The notes below the pieces were generated by a model. The model was not told where the DNA came from, searched no databases, and worked only from the letters and a program-made list of their open reading frames with translations. From positions 70,006 through 134,005 of the forward strand of contig CALFEQ010000030.1 in the NCBI GenBank assembly GCA_937949945.1: a DNA stretch of 64,000 nt. The letters run 5' to 3'. Shown in pieces: positions 63,740-64,000 of this stretch; position 1 is the first letter of the stretch, and every line of letters begins with the position of its first letter. The stretch is from an uncultured Myxococcales bacterium. Its GTDB lineage: Bacteria > Myxococcota_A > Polyangia > Polyangiales > Polyangiaceae. Made by a program: the position numbers and the translations under genes.

Positions 63740-64000
63740 AGCGATGAGGCCTCCCGACTTCGCCGTCGCGATCTCGCTCCCATCGCTACCTGCGCCCGTA
63801 CGGTGCTCCGGAATTCTTGCGCCTCGCACGCCGATACCAGACGAGGGCTAAACCGGAGGGCAACGGGAGACGGGTGCTCCGCGAGAATGGAGTGTGTCCG
63901 TCGCTCCTGAACCGCTGCAAGCAATGGGACTGGATTGTGTGCCGCTGACGGGATGCCGGAGCGTCCTGAAGCTGACGGAGAACGAGAACCGAAGGCTGAG
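63740..64000. other. Right-end stretch without recognisable gene
   Basis: About 260 bases after the HTTM gene and repeat. Open frames on either strand are short and show no family pattern or ribosome site. Either intergenic, or the end of a gene entering from beyond the window. Confidence 0.5.

Noticed and set aside
63724..63924. Minus-strand frame of about 66 codons at the right end
   Set aside because: No ribosome site, no hydrophobic core and no recognisable pattern; includes the simple repeat.

Overview
The window looks like chromosomal DNA of a myxobacterium (Myxococcota, probably the Polyangia side). Base composition is very high in G+C, with strong G/C third-position bias. At least ten genes encode lipoproteins. 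Five secreted proteins end in a MYXO-CTERM-like tail (small residues and a Cys, one hydrophobic helix, then an Arg cluster), which is typical of this phylum. I see no tRNA, rRNA, CRISPR array, insertion sequence or prophage.

Layout. (1) 1-4046, minus strand: myo-inositol-1-phosphate synthase, a CDP-alcohol phosphatidyltransferase, a GtrA-like protein, an AUR1-like PAP2 enzyme and a PgpA-type phosphatase cut by the window edge. Together these are the parts for making phosphatidylinositol(-phosphate) and inositol phosphoceramide. An MMPL-type lipid exporter (4448-7057) diverges from them. (2) 7.1-8.06 kb: a small STAS/SEC14-like protein behind a strong hairpin, then a decayed patch holding the last ~46 codons of an RtcB RNA ligase. 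(3) 8.06-13.8 kb: a complete RND efflux operon (TolC-like, adaptor, pump) whose genes overlap by 4 bases. (4) 13.97-23.4 kb: surface and cell-wall proteins (matrixin-type metalloprotease, two tandem VanY-like carboxypeptidases), a stand-alone 2-oxoacid dehydrogenase acyltransferase domain, a PAS histidine kinase, a phosphoesterase, and a trypsin-like protease broken by a one-base frameshift. (5) 23.5-36.8 kb: PEGA protein, ArsB/NhaD-type transporter, several lipoproteins, adenine deaminase, a beta-helix protein, a CPA2 antiporter and a second histidine kinase. (6) 37.2-49.2 kb: hydrolases, a flavodoxin fusion, Sel1 and HEAT repeat proteins, and a CE2-like esterase. (7) 49.2-54.6 kb: TerB/zinc-ribbon protein, MoxR ATPase, DUF58 protein and a DUF4129-like membrane protein. 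(8) 54.6-64 kb: CehA-like PHP hydrolase, lipoproteins, NHL-type propeller, zinc alcohol dehydrogenase, and an HTTM protein with a partner.

The most coherent system is the inositol-lipid cluster at the left edge. Its gene content matches, from memory, the inositol lipid cluster characterised in Bacteroides. The most useful oddities are the frameshifted protease, the RtcB remnant, the flavodoxin fusion, the doubly anchored VanY pair, and a hairpin that would bury the ribosome site of the CE2-like esterase. Start codons were chosen from signal peptides, overlaps with upstream genes and visible Shine-Dalgarno sequences, and several differ from the longest open frame.
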